A stretch of DNA of 64,000 bases from Polyangiaceae bacterium (GCA_025937785.1 JAICQQ010000005.1:1-64000), one strand, 5' to 3'; numbered from the stretch's first letter, positions 8,722 to 17,813 are shown. Made by a program: numbers and translations. Notes: generated by a model from the sequence alone, not told the origin.

Positions 8722-9176
8722 ATGATGCCTCGACCCACTCGCCCGAGCGATCCCCTGGTGGGGAGCGTGATCGACGACAAAGTACATCCTGGAGCAGAAG
8801 CTGGGGGGAGGCGGCATGGGCCTCGTCTACCGAGCGCCGCACTCGATCTTGAACCGCCCCGTCGCCGTGAAGGTGCTGCGCATCGACGAGGGCGCGACTG
8901 GCGAGCGCGCCGAGCGCCTCGAACGTGAAGCGCGCACCCTGGCGCAGCTCGAGAGCCCGCACATCGTGGAGGTCCTCGGCTGCGGCACCCGACTCCGGCG
9001 AGCCCTACCTGGTGCTGGAGCACCTGATGGGCGAGACGCTGGCGGCGCGGCTCGACCGCCTGGGACCGTTCAGCCTCGAGAGCGCCTGCGACTACGTGCT
9101 TCAGGCGATCACACCTGCACCCGCGGTCGACGCCGTCGAGACGAACTCATTGCCGGAGTTCGGTGGCAGGTGGTGA
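8722..9176 (+). pseudogene. Ser/Thr protein kinase remnant (two frameshifts, truncated)
   Basis: A Hanks-type kinase N-lobe is readable but broken. Starting near ATG 8722, the frame reads GSVIDDK and should continue to the glycine loop KLGGGGMGLVYRA. One extra base in the AAA run at 8779-8781 shifts the frame. The second frame carries VAVKVLRIDEG and the helix C region up to VEVLGCGT. Another extra base in the CCC run near 8988-8990 then moves it again, to DSGEPYLVLEHLMGETLAARLD and CDYVLQAI. The reading ends at TGA 9174-9176 with no catalytic HRD loop, DFG or C-lobe. Single-base errors could explain the shifts but not the missing catalytic half. Confidence 0.75.
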
Positions 9177-9832
9177 CGCTGCGACGCCTGCTCCGAGGTT
9201 CTGCGCTCGCCCTGCTGTTTGCCTCGCTCGCGTGCAGCCAGATCTTGGGGTTGGAGGATGCCGAGCTCGCGCCCGGCGCGGATGCAGGGACGGGAGGCAA
9301 CGCAGCTCTCGGGACGGCGGGACTCTCCGGCAGGGAGCTCACGCTGTGTCAGCGCTTCTGCAGAACCGTGATCGAAGCTTGTGGCACCGCTCCAGAGCCC
9401 GGTACCCTGGCGGTATACGACTCACAGTTCGTCTGCGAACGCCAATGTGAGGCTTTCGATATCGGAGCTCCCGGGGACTCGAGCGGCAACAGCGCGCACT
9501 GTCGTCTAACCCACGCCGAGCTCGCGCGCGACTTTCCCGGCGAACGCCGGTCGGAGTGCCCTGCGGCTGGCCCCGGCGGAGACGGAGTATGCGGCGACAA
9601 TTGCGAGGGGTACTGCAGCGTGATGCTCGCGGAATGCAGCGACTATGACTCCCGTGAGACCTGCCTCGCCAGCTGCCGTGACGTTCCCGACCTCGGCGGC
9701 TTCGACATCTCCATCGTCGAAGGCGATTCGCTCCAGTGCCGCCTGTACCACCTGAACGCCGCCGCCGTCTCCCCCGAGAACCATTGCCCTCACGCTGCCG
9801 GCGCCTTCCCCTGCGCCCCCGCCACCGACTAA
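9170..9832 (+). CDS. exported Cys-rich protein, probable lipoprotein
   Basis: The predicted 220-residue protein begins with a basic stretch and a hydrophobic signal (ALALLFASLAC) followed by CSQILGLEDAEL, an opening common in exported myxobacterial proteins; the lipobox is imperfect. A short Gly/Ala linker is followed by a Cys-rich region with about 14 cysteines in repeated CxxxC-type spacing (CQRFCRTVIEAC, CEGYCSVMLAEC, CLASC), probably disulfide-bonded. The function is unknown. The start is GTG at 9170 or 9173; the second overlaps the stop of the kinase remnant in GTGA, so the original gene may have followed an intact kinase. The reading frame also runs back through the remnant, which I treat as accidental. 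Confidence 0.6.
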   Translation: MVTLRRLLRGSALALLFASLACSQILGLEDAELAPGADAGTGGNAALGTAGLSGRELTLCQRFCRTVIEACGTAPEPGTLAVYDSQFVCERQCEAFDIGAPGDSSGNSAHCRLTHAELARDFPGERRSECPAAGPGGDGVCGDNCEGYCSVMLAECSDYDSRETCLASCRDVPDLGGFDISIVEGDSLQCRLYHLNAAAVSPENHCPHAAGAFPCAPATD

Positions 9833-9973
9833 CTCGCGACCTTGGCGTCCTGATCGTCGGATGAACGTCACCGGGCAGCAGGACATCGCCGGTGAAGAAT
9901 GATCCGCGGCGGGCAACACCTCGTACACACCTCAGTAGCCCACACCGGGCGCAACTCAAACGTGGAGGAAACG

Positions 9974-10528
9974 ATGCAACGGTTCTCGGCGAACATCCTG
10001 AAGCTGTGTCTGCTCGTTCTTTCGGCTTGCGATGACGACGGCGACGACGCGATGACTGACGAGGGCGTGACGGCGGCCACGGAGACCCTGTGCGCGAAGT
10101 ATGGGGGATCGAGCGCCATCGATCAGGTGGTGCGCACGAATGTCATCGGCGCCATCGCCGAAGATTGCCGCATCAACGCGTTCTTCACGACACTATCGGA
10201 AGCGGCATTGACACGTGTGAACGATTGCCTTTCGATCCAGGTGCAAGAGCTGTTCACTTGCGAAGGCGTCAGCTACCAGGGCGCGGAAGACTCGAATGGC
10301 TTGCCCTGCCGCAGCATGGTGGATGCCCATCGCGGGCTCGGCATCGGTAGCGCCGACTTCAACGCGCTGATCGAGGACGTCGTCGCCGGGCTCTCCGAGG
10401 CGGGCGTCGACGACGCGGACATCCAGGCCGCGGCGCCCGCGTTGCTCGGCATGGAGCCCGACGTCGTCGAAGGCGACGCTTCCGATCACGCGCGTGACGA
10501 ATGTTCGAACGAAGAGGGCAGTCCATGA
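9974..10528 (+). CDS. lipoprotein-type truncated haemoglobin (group 1-like)
   Basis: The 184-residue product starts at ATG 9974 behind a strong GGAGGAA site. Residues 1-19 form a lipoprotein signal ending in LSAC, followed by an Asp-rich linker. Residues about 37-145 align by eye with group 1 truncated globins: the LCAKYGGSSAIDQVV opening, the DCRINAFF segment (compare D-x-x-L-x-x-FF), and the F-helix DAHRGLGI with H119 as the probable proximal haem ligand, then SADFNALIEDV. Unlike typical members it has several extra cysteines, including a pair around an insertion at about 96-112. An outer- or inner-membrane-anchored globin facing the periplasm is implied. It is coupled to the next gene by an ATGA overlap. 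Haem binding is inferred. Confidence 0.72.
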   Translation: MQRFSANILKLCLLVLSACDDDGDDAMTDEGVTAATETLCAKYGGSSAIDQVVRTNVIGAIAEDCRINAFFTTLSEAALTRVNDCLSIQVQELFTCEGVSYQGAEDSNGLPCRSMVDAHRGLGIGSADFNALIEDVVAGLSEAGVDDADIQAAAPALLGMEPDVVEGDASDHARDECSNEEGSP

Positions 10529-11184
10529 GCCGCAGCTTCCGCATCTTGCTGGGTACCGTCGCTACGGGGGTGGCACTGACGGGTCTCGTGGCGTTCGCCC
10601 ACACCCCCTGGGGGCAGCCCGTATTGAGCTGGCTTGCCGACGCCGCCGGTTGTCCGATCGCTCTCGACCATGCCGATCCCAGTAAAGTGGAGGCCTTCCG
10701 TCGCGAGCGCCTGGCTGCGCGCGACGGGACCGTCGCCGCTCGTACGCCGGTCGCAGGTCAGTTCACCCTGGGCACGAACCGCCGCGCCGAAGTGGCCCAC
10801 GAACTGCGTCAGCACGGCTACGCCTGCACGGACGCCCGCGGCGGCTCGGCGATCACATGCGACGCCGGACCCGAATCCGCGCATCTTCAGTTCGATGCGC
10901 AACAGCGTTTGGTCGCCGTCGACTGGATGACGGAGCACGCCTCCGCAGCGCACGCCCTGCGCGAACTCGTGACGCTGCGTGACGAACTCAGAACCCGCGT
11001 GGGTCCAGAAACCCGAAGCTTCGGAACACCGAGCACGGCCCACGTGACGCCAGAACGCCTGCGTCGGACAGCGTTCGAGTACCGCTACGCGGGCTACGTG
11101 GCGAAGCTCAGCGTCACCAATATCGGCGGCGAGCGCGGGTACCTGCTGAGGCAGCAGTTTCAGTGGCTGCCGCCGGACGCCTGA
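10525..11184 (+). CDS. membrane-anchored protein of unknown function coupled to the globin
   Basis: The 219-residue product starts at ATG 10525, overlapping the globin stop by four bases. Residues about 5-28 form a signal anchor (ILLGTVATGVALTGLVAFA). The remainder is predicted extracytoplasmic, with three cysteines near residues 42, 107 and 117, and a mixed alpha/beta composition. No domain is recognised. Its coupling suggests it works with the globin lipoprotein, perhaps in folding, haem loading or redox exchange, but nothing in the sequence proves this. The 3-prime end overlaps the convergent DUF1285-like gene by 25 bases. Confidence 0.65.
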   Translation: MSRSFRILLGTVATGVALTGLVAFAHTPWGQPVLSWLADAAGCPIALDHADPSKVEAFRRERLAARDGTVAARTPVAGQFTLGTNRRAEVAHELRQHGYACTDARGGSAITCDAGPESAHLQFDAQQRLVAVDWMTEHASAAHALRELVTLRDELRTRVGPETRSFGTPSTAHVTPERLRRTAFEYRYAGYVAKLSVTNIGGERGYLLRQQFQWLPPDA

Positions 11185-11687
11185 CCCCCCCTCTCGCCCA
11201 CCCGAAAACGGCGCCCCCCGACCGCAAGCTCGATCGCGCCCGACTCGGACTCGGCCAGCCAGGGAGCGAGCCCGGTCTGGGCGCCCGGCGTGAACTTGGC
11301 TGCGAGCGCACCGGACTTCACGCGGCAATACACGGCGCCGCTAGCGTCCGCCTCGAGCGTGCTCGGATCGAGCAGCTCTTCGCTCCCATCGGACAACTCT
11401 GCAAGGGGGGCGCCGTCGACCGCGCGCACGCTCTTCACGAAGTACGGCACGTCGCGCACGGTGAAGTAGGTCCAATCGAACCCGTTGCTCAAGATGAAGC
11501 GACCATCGTCGGGGTGTCGCTGGATCCAGCTGGCGAACGCGCGCGCCATGCCGGGGTGTTCTACCAGGGCGCCGTCGTGCCAGAAGCGCCCCTGATCGTC
11601 GAGTACGATGCTGCTCTCGCGGCTCGCACCGGGCGGCGGAGGCAAACGGAAGAAATCGGGATGGTCGCCCGGCTTCGCGAGTGGCAT
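11160..11687 (-). CDS. DUF1285-like protein
   Basis: The 175-residue product resembles the DUF1285 family, small soluble proteins of unknown role that pair two similar beta-rich domains. Matching features are the opening VLDDQGRFWHDGALV, the following ARAFASWIQRHPDDGRFIL and the strand VRDVPYFVKSV. The C-terminal half repeats a related beta pattern. I prefer ATG 11687; a GTG at 11705 would add six residues, and neither has an obvious ribosome binding site. The gene follows the large vWA gene by 40 bases on the same strand and is probably cotranscribed with it. Its end overlaps the convergent globin-partner gene by 25 bases. Confidence 0.6.
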   Translation of the reverse strand: MPLAKPGDHPDFFRLPPPPGASRESSIVLDDQGRFWHDGALVEHPGMARAFASWIQRHPDDGRFILSNGFDWTYFTVRDVPYFVKSVRAVDGAPLAELSDGSEELLDPSTLEADASGAVYCRVKSGALAAKFTPGAQTGLAPWLAESESGAIELAVGGRRFRVGERGGQASGGSH

Positions 11688-11727
11688 CGCTCGAAAGCTT
11701 AGCACGCACCAGCGCGGGGATGCAGAC

Positions 11728-14700
11728 TCAGAGCGTCGCGAGCGTCGTGCGCGCTGCGAGCTTCGCGGGCTCGACCTCGACCTCGAAGTCTTTGCCGTCC
11801 CAGGTGATGCGGGTGAGCTCGAGCGCTAGAGCACTTTGCCCCGGGGCAGAACGCAGCCGCGCCACGAGCTCCACCTCGGCCGCATCGGACAGCGTCATCA
11901 AGCGCGCTGAGAGCCCGGCGGGCGCGGCGTCCGTCGCCTCGCCGCGCGCTTCATCCTTGCCATCGACGAGGCTCACCAGCACCAGGTCGCGGTCGAGCTT
12001 CTCCCAGCTCAAGATCGACAGCTCGCCGGGTCCACTGAAGAGCTGCAGTTCTTTGAGCTTGCGCTTCACGCTCGCGCGCGCAGCCGCTTGCTTCCCGTCG
12101 CTCAGCAGATTCGCCAGGCGCAGCGCGGACTGCAGCCGTGCCCACAGGCGCGGATCGCTCGGGCCCGGCGTGCCCTGGCCGCTCGCCACCTTTCGCTCGA
12201 GCCGCAGTGCCTCATCGATGCGGCCGACTCCGGCTGCCGCCGCGGCGAGGCGCAGCCACGCGAGCGCGTCGCCCGGCGACTGCTCGGTGAGCGTGCGGTA
12301 CTGGCGGTACGCTGGCTCGTACCAGGCGTGCCCCAGGAAGATGTCTCCGAGCAAGCGCCGCGACCCCGTGCTCGCGGCGTCGAACTCCACGATCTCGGAA
12401 TAGGTACGCACCGCTTCGTCGCGAAAACCAGCCACCGCGAGCGCGTCGCCTAGGCGCTGGGCGATGCTGGGCGTCATCAAGCCCTGATCGCGCAAGCGCC
12501 GGCCCACGGCCACCGCTTGATCGCGCTTGCCGGCTTCGACGAGCGCGCCGACCAAGCGAATGTCTCCGTTCGGATCTTCGGGGGCACGTGCGATCGCCTG
12601 TCGCAGGAGCTCGAGCCGCGCCTCGGGCGTTTCGGCGGCTTGCAGCTCCAGATCGACCAGGTTCCAGTCGACGGCGCGCCCGAACAACGTCTCTTCGATC
12701 GCCTGCACGATGTTTTCGTCCACGCTGCGGCGCAGGATCAGCCTTGCCAGGTGCTTCTTTACCTCGGGCCGGTCGTCGAACATTCCGAGCACCTGGCGCG
12801 CGGCGGCCGCGTCCGCGACCCGCGCCTGCATCAAGGCAAGGAACGTGCGCTCGGCACGCCAGTCGTCGAGCTCACAGGCGCGCCGTGCCGCGAGGTAGCG
12901 CTGGGCCAGGGCGTCGGGCCCGTCGGCGACCTTCAAGCGTTGCTTCCACAGCAGCACCCGCTGCGGCAGCGGACGGCGGGCGGCGTCGCTGCACGTCCCC
13001 AGCGCCACCGGCGCTGACCAGCCCGAATGCGCCGAAACCCCGCCACCCTTGGCGACGGGGGCCGGACGATCGTCGTCTGCCCCGGCGGCTTGCTTGGCAC
13101 GCCGCGGCGCCGCAGATCGCGCGACAGAAGCGACCCCAGGGTCTTTCGCGGCAACTCCGCCACCCAGGGCAGGACTCGGCTCGTCGTCGCTGAGCTTCGC
13201 CTCCGCCCTCTCGGCCTCGGGCTCGGCGGGCGCTGCCGCTGCAGCTGGGCCTTGCGGGGGCGCCTCGGCCGTGCCTTCACCCGGTTTCGTCTCGGCTGCG
13301 TTCGTGGCGACCGGAGGGGCTGCTGCCACCGTCGGCGGCGCCGCCCTTTCGAGCGGTGCAGCGACTTGGGCCATCTCTTCGTCGGGCGCTTCCCTCGACA
13401 GCGCACAGCCGAACGCGACCCCAGCGGGCGCTGACACCCAACTGGATTCGAGCCGCCGCTCGAGCAGCGGCTCGAGCGCCGTGAGCCTCACCCCCCGCAG
13501 CGGCGAATAGTTCCGCTGGATGCCCATGGTCGCGAACGCAGCTTCGCTCTCGAGCGCCAAGATGCTCGTGAAGGGAGTCATCAAGCCGTATTCGATGCCC
13601 AGTGCCACCACTCTTCCACGTTCGGCGTCAGGCCCACCTGCCCCGCCCAGCAGGCGCCGCACGTATTCCGCCGCCCACAGTTTCGGGACCAGCGCGTTCA
13701 CCACGCCGTCGTCGCTCTTGGTGGGGTACTCCTTCGAAAACGTCTCGCCCCCGAGGCGCCCGCTCACCTTCACCCGCGAGGGCAGGCTGTGATGCGTGCG
13801 CGCCAGCACCACGAGCTCCGACCCCTTGGTAAGCTTGCGGTCGGCGCTCGCGAAGGCCTCGTCGAGCCCGGCTCCAAGATCGATTTCCAGGTCGGTGATG
13901 GTGGGCACCTTGAGCGACGCGGCGATCTCGAGCGCTCGCGCCGTGGTTTCGTCGGGGCCTCCGACCCGAAAGCTTTCTCCACCGCCCGACCGCGCCAGCT
14001 CACCCAAGAGCGCGTGGTCGGCGTCGCTGCCCACCCCCACCGTGAACAAACGCGCGCGCGACGTCGACAGCGCGCGCCGCAGACGTTCGTTCAGCTGCTC
14101 GCCCGAGAGCTCGCCCGAGGTCGCGAGCCCGTCGCCCACGTAGATCACCGCGGGCTGTTCGGCGCCGTGCAAGCGAGAGAGCGACACATCGAACAAAGCC
14201 GCCAGGTCGGTAGCGCCGCCCGCGGCGTGTTCGGCGAGCGCCTCGAGCGCCCGCGAAATCTCGGAGTCCGCCGCCTTCGCCAGCCCCTTCTGGGGGTGGA
14301 GCACCGTGGGTTTGACGTCGAGCGACACGAGCGCGAAGCGGTCGCTGTCGCTGAGAGCGCGCAGGATGGCTTCCGCCGTCGCCGTCTTCAGCTGGCGGCT
14401 GGCTTCGTCGCCCGCCGCGGAGGTGTCGACGACCACGACCACATCGCCGCGCTGGCCCTTCACGCTCTCCCAATCGACGTCCGGGGTGTAGCGCGCGAGC
14501 AAGTAGTCCGCGCTCTCGCCGCCCGCGCTGAAGCGAGCGACCGTCAGCGGTGGCCGCTTCTCGACGAGCGCCGCCTCGAGCTGGAACGACGCGCGCGGCG
14601 TGTAGCCCGAGCGCCGCATCGTCACGCGGCGTCCACCCTCTTCCACGCGTGCGTCCGCGAGCGTGGAGATCTTCATCTTCTGCCCGGCGTCCCCCAAATC

Positions 14701-15840
14701 GACCGCCAGGGAGAACTCGCCGATGCGTACCGGCTCGCCCGTACCCATCGGATATAGGTATTCGAGCTTGCCACCTGCCACCGTCCTGAGCTCCAGGTAG
14801 CGCAGCACCACGCGCCGGGTCGCGCCCGCCTTCACCGGATAGATGCGAGCGCGGTAGGTGCTGCCGTCGACGTACTCGAGGATGGCGGGGGAGTGACCGC
14901 CCTCTTTCGCAGCGGTGTACTGTTGCGCGGCCTGCTTCTTTTCGATGAACTCTCCGTCGACCAGCACACCGTCGGTTTCGACGGAGAAGCCCGTCACGCT
15001 CGCTCCCGAGGGCACCGTGAACCAGTACCAGCCCTCCACGTCGCGCTCGCCTGGGTTGAAGAAGGTCTGGTCGACGCGAGTCTCACTGAGCCCGCCCCGC
15101 ACCACGGCTTGCACCGCTTGCTTGGCGATTTGCAGGCGCTCTGCCGGCGCACCCGGTGCTGCGCCTGCATCCACCCCATAGATGGTGCCCGACCCCGCCC
15201 CCGGTAACAGCGCCACCGTTCCCAGATCGGCCATGCCTCCGGTCCAGTCGTCCCAGAAGGCCACCGCCTGCAGCAGAGGCTCGCTCTTGCCCTTCACCGT
15301 CGCTTGCTCGCCGGCCTGCACTTCGACACGCCCGCCCGCACCGCTCACGATCGCCATGCCGCGCGCTACGTAGACCGTCACCTCGCCCTTGCCCCGCTTC
15401 ACGCTCATGCCGGCATCCGCCCCGGAGACGGCAACCCCGTCCACGTCGTGCACCAGCGGCTTGCGATCGGTCGGCGCCGCATCGACCCAGTACTCGCCCT
15501 GATCGAGCAGGACCTTGTCGTCGGCCAGCCGCAGCTGCGATCCCTCGCGCATGAACAACCTGGATCCGTCGGGCAGCTGGACCAGCGCCCGCGCGCCCGG
15601 CTCGGTCGCGATCTGCGCCCGTGCCATCAACGCCGTGCCACTCGGAGCGCGCACGCGGGTTTCGCCCTGCGTCACCCACACTTCGCCCGCAGCGAGCTCC
15701 AGCCGCGCCTGAATCGCCGATGCGGCCTGGGGTGGCGGCGTTCTGGTGGCGATGTAGACGACCACAGCCCCCACCAGCCCCGCGAATGCGGCCACTGCGA
15801 TCATCCTCAACCCTCGCCTCACGCTCTGCTTGCGCGTCAT
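11728..15840 (-). CDS. large FecR/VIT/von Willebrand A/TPR membrane-anchored protein
   Basis: This 1370-residue protein starts at ATG 15840, which has GGAGG seven bases upstream; an ATG at 15873 lacks this. A single N-terminal membrane helix (about 11-32) anchors it with the bulk outside. A FecR-like beta region follows (about 80-190), then a VIT domain (about 235-365, with VDQTFFNPGERDVEGWYWF) and a von Willebrand A domain (about 465-640). The MIDAS-type motif is degenerate (DTSAAGD instead of DxSxS). A long Pro/Ala/Glu linker leads to a TPR-rich C terminus (about 1000-1280). Inter-alpha-trypsin-like VIT/vWA proteins usually mediate protein interaction or surface assembly. It may work with the vWA gene 162 bases upstream. 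Confidence 0.82.
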   Translation of the reverse strand: MTRKQSVRRGLRMIAVAAFAGLVGAVVVYIATRTPPPQAASAIQARLELAAGEVWVTQGETRVRAPSGTALMARAQIATEPGARALVQLPDGSRLFMREGSQLRLADDKVLLDQGEYWVDAAPTDRKPLVHDVDGVAVSGADAGMSVKRGKGEVTVYVARGMAIVSGAGGRVEVQAGEQATVKGKSEPLLQAVAFWDDWTGGMADLGTVALLPGAGSGTIYGVDAGAAPGAPAERLQIAKQAVQAVVRGGLSETRVDQTFFNPGERDVEGWYWFTVPSGASVTGFSVETDGVLVDGEFIEKKQAAQQYTAAKEGGHSPAILEYVDGSTYRARIYPVKAGATRRVVLRYLELRTVAGGKLEYLYPMGTGEPVRIGEFSLAVDLGDAGQKMKISTLADARVEEGGRRVTMRRSGYTPRASFQLEAALVEKRPPLTVARFSAGGESADYLLARYTPDVDWESVKGQRGDVVVVVDTSAAGDEASRQLKTATAEAILRALSDSDRFALVSLDVKPTVLHPQKGLAKAADSEISRALEALAEHAAGGATDLAALFDVSLSRLHGAEQPAVIYVGDGLATSGELSGEQLNERLRRALSTSRARLFTVGVGSDADHALLGELARSGGGESFRVGGPDETTARALEIAASLKVPTITDLEIDLGAGLDEAFASADRKLTKGSELVVLARTHHSLPSRVKVSGRLGGETFSKEYPTKSDDGVVNALVPKLWAAEYVRRLLGGAGGPDAERGRVVALGIEYGLMTPFTSILALESEAAFATMGIQRNYSPLRGVRLTALEPLLERRLESSWVSAPAGVAFGCALSREAPDEEMAQVAAPLERAAPPTVAAAPPVATNAAETKPGEGTAEAPPQGPAAAAAPAEPEAERAEAKLSDDEPSPALGGGVAAKDPGVASVARSAAPRRAKQAAGADDDRPAPVAKGGGVSAHSGWSAPVALGTCSDAARRPLPQRVLLWKQRLKVADGPDALAQRYLAARRACELDDWRAERTFLALMQARVADAAAARQVLGMFDDRPEVKKHLARLILRRSVDENIVQAIEETLFGRAVDWNLVDLELQAAETPEARLELLRQAIARAPEDPNGDIRLVGALVEAGKRDQAVAVGRRLRDQGLMTPSIAQRLGDALAVAGFRDEAVRTYSEIVEFDAASTGSRRLLGDIFLGHAWYEPAYRQYRTLTEQSPGDALAWLRLAAAAAGVGRIDEALRLERKVASGQGTPGPSDPRLWARLQSALRLANLLSDGKQAAARASVKRKLKELQLFSGPGELSILSWEKLDRDLVLVSLVDGKDEARGEATDAAPAGLSARLMTLSDAAEVELVARLRSAPGQSALALELTRITWDGKDFEVEVEPAKLAARTTLATL

Positions 15841-16002
15841 GAGCAAACCTCCGCTACTTCCGGTCGTGTTCATCCGAACCCCTCGGCTCCATCAAGGTCA
15901 AGAATTGGCAGACGACGGTCGAGCGTGGGCTGCCTTACCCATTATCCAAGATGCCCGCTCGCGCGAGAAGCGCGAGCAGGCGGATTCACAGTGAACGCGC
16001 CG

Positions 16003-17490
16003 CTAAAAGCCAGCTTCGCGCGCCGCCGACTGGTTGGCCCGAACGGCAGCCTTCGGCTTGCGGGCTGCAGGTTCGGGGGCCGCCCCGGGCGGAGGCGCCG
16101 CGAAGCCTTCCTGAGCCTCGGCCAGTACTCGCTCTTGCTTGTCGAAGTCGGCCGCGAGATCGCCCGAACCCTTCGTTTCGCTCGCGAACGGAGTCGCCAG
16201 GATTTGTGTGCGCGCAGCTCGCTTCTTCTCCGACGCTTGCGCGAGCAGATGGCGGGCTCGGTCTGCCTTGCCTTCCTTCCAGAGTTGGTTCGCGTTCGCG
16301 AGCGTCGAAGCCGTCTCGCTGCGTTCGACCCGGTTCGCCACCAGCGGGTCGAGCGCTGACAACTGGCTGCGATCGGCGACCAACACGTGGCTCAGGCTGC
16401 CTTCGCAACTGCCAGCACGGCCTTGAGTAAGGTCCCGGTACGCGAGGTGCACGTCCGCGATCGGCCGCGTGCCCGCGCTGCCTGCTGGCACCGATACCTT
16501 CATCAGAAACGTACGTTCGTCGCCTCCGCTGAAGGCGCCGATGGGCACGATCAGCCGGTCACCCTGACGGCGGAACGAGCGATCGTACACCTGGAGCACG
16601 CGCACGCCGGGCGCGAGCGATACGGAGAGCTCGGCTTCGTCGGCCACGGTGTTGGCCAGGCTCTTCAGCTCTTCGTCGAAGATGCTGATGAGCTTGCCCG
16701 CGTTCTCGACGAAATGGTGACGGCCGTTCGCTTCCTCGGCGATCGCCGACATCACGCGTTCGTTGTAGTCGACATCGACGCCGATCGTGGAGATCGTGGC
16801 GCCTTGCCGCTGGATCCGCGCTGCCAGAGTGCGGAAAGCACTTTCTTCCTTGATGCCGGTCGTGGCTTCACCGTCGCTCAACAGCAGCACCTGATCGACC
16901 ATGCCCGAGCGTCGGCTCAAGACTTCGCTCGCGGCCTCGAGCCCGCAAGAAATACATGTGTCGCCCTGCGCCGTGATGCCGTCGAGCTGCCGCAGGATCC
17001 CGAAGCGCGAGCGCCCGTCGATCTCCGTCGCCGCCACTTTGACTTCGGCTGTGTTCTGGTAGGTCACCAGACTCACCACGTCGCCGTCCCTGAGCCGCTC
17101 GATCATGCCGCGAGCGGCAGACAGCGCGTTCTCGAGGCGCTTGCCCTTCATCGAGCCCGAACGGTCGAGCACGATCGCGAGGTTTAGCGGAGTCGTTTCA
17201 CCGAGCGCCTCTTTCTTGGCGGTGATGTCGAGGAAGACGAAGTTTTCCTGTTCCTGATTCGCCTCACGCGTCTTGAAACCCACGCGCCCTTCGACCATGA
17301 GCGTGTTGCCGGCGACGAACTGCGTGACCGCGTCGAGCGCAGGCTTCTGCGGATCGTCGTTCGGTGTGTCCGGTGGCAGGTCGTTCGCGATCGTGATCGG
17401 TCCCTCCGCGGGTGTGGTGAGTGACCACACCGTCAGACTACTCAGCAACATGCCCGCGCAGGCCAAAAGGCCCAAGGTTTTGACTTTCAT
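16003..17490 (-). CDS. secreted von Willebrand A domain protein
   Basis: The 495-residue protein begins with a signal peptide (about 1-27) and continues extracytoplasmically. The von Willebrand A domain covers about 100-280 and has an intact MIDAS (DRSGSMKG), a downstream threonine loop near QGDTCISCGLE, and the LLLSDGEATTG strand. Metal-dependent ligand binding is therefore expected. The CISC pair could form a disulfide or bind metal. The C-terminal third is beta-rich and then Ala/Pro/Lys-rich, with a helical segment around ANQLWKEGKADRARHLL. The ATG at 17490 has GGAGA six bases upstream. It lies directly upstream of the large VIT/vWA gene on the same strand. Its biological partner is unknown. 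Confidence 0.85.
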   Translation of the reverse strand: MKVKTLGLLACAGMLLSSLTVWSLTTPAEGPITIANDLPPDTPNDDPQKPALDAVTQFVAGNTLMVEGRVGFKTREANQEQENFVFLDITAKKEALGETTPLNLAIVLDRSGSMKGKRLENALSAARGMIERLRDGDVVSLVTYQNTAEVKVAATEIDGRSRFGILRQLDGITAQGDTCISCGLEAASEVLSRRSGMVDQVLLLSDGEATTGIKEESAFRTLAARIQRQGATISTIGVDVDYNERVMSAIAEEANGRHHFVENAGKLISIFDEELKSLANTVADEAELSVSLAPGVRVLQVYDRSFRRQGDRLIVPIGAFSGGDERTFLMKVSVPAGSAGTRPIADVHLAYRDLTQGRAGSCEGSLSHVLVADRSQLSALDPLVANRVERSETASTLANANQLWKEGKADRARHLLAQASEKKRAARTQILATPFASETKGSGDLAADFDKQERVLAEAQEGFAAPPPGAAPEPAARKPKAAVRANQSAAREAGF

Positions 17491-17813
17491 GACTCTCCCC
17501 GTTTCAACGGCGCTCGCCGCGTCGAGCTTTCAGTGGTTCGGTTCAGGGATGAATACGCTCGCCGCGAAGCCCGGATCTCTCGGCTTCGCTTCTTTTTTCT
17601 TCCGCGCTTCGGAAAAACCTGGGCCTCGAGGCCGGGGCGACGCCCATGCGGCGGGCAGCGCCTGGAATGGCGGAAAAATCCAGCGTGTTCGAGGCTTCGC
17701 TCCTTGGAGATCGTGCCTACCGGCACCATACCTGCCGCGTGCATGGCGGTTCGACCGAACCATGTCAGATTTCAGCAGAGTCGAAAGCCATTCCGCTCCG
17801 CTTGAACACCCCA
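17491..17813. promoter_or_regulatory. divergent intergenic region between vWA gene and eboD
   Basis: This 323-base stretch separates leftward and rightward genes and must hold both promoters. An inverted repeat GGTTCG-AC-CGAACC lies at 17748-17761, 52 bases before the eboD ATG, and could be an operator. A T-rich run lies near 17590-17600. A reading frame extends upstream from eboD through this region but shows no family similarity, so I do not include it in the gene. Confidence 0.5.
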
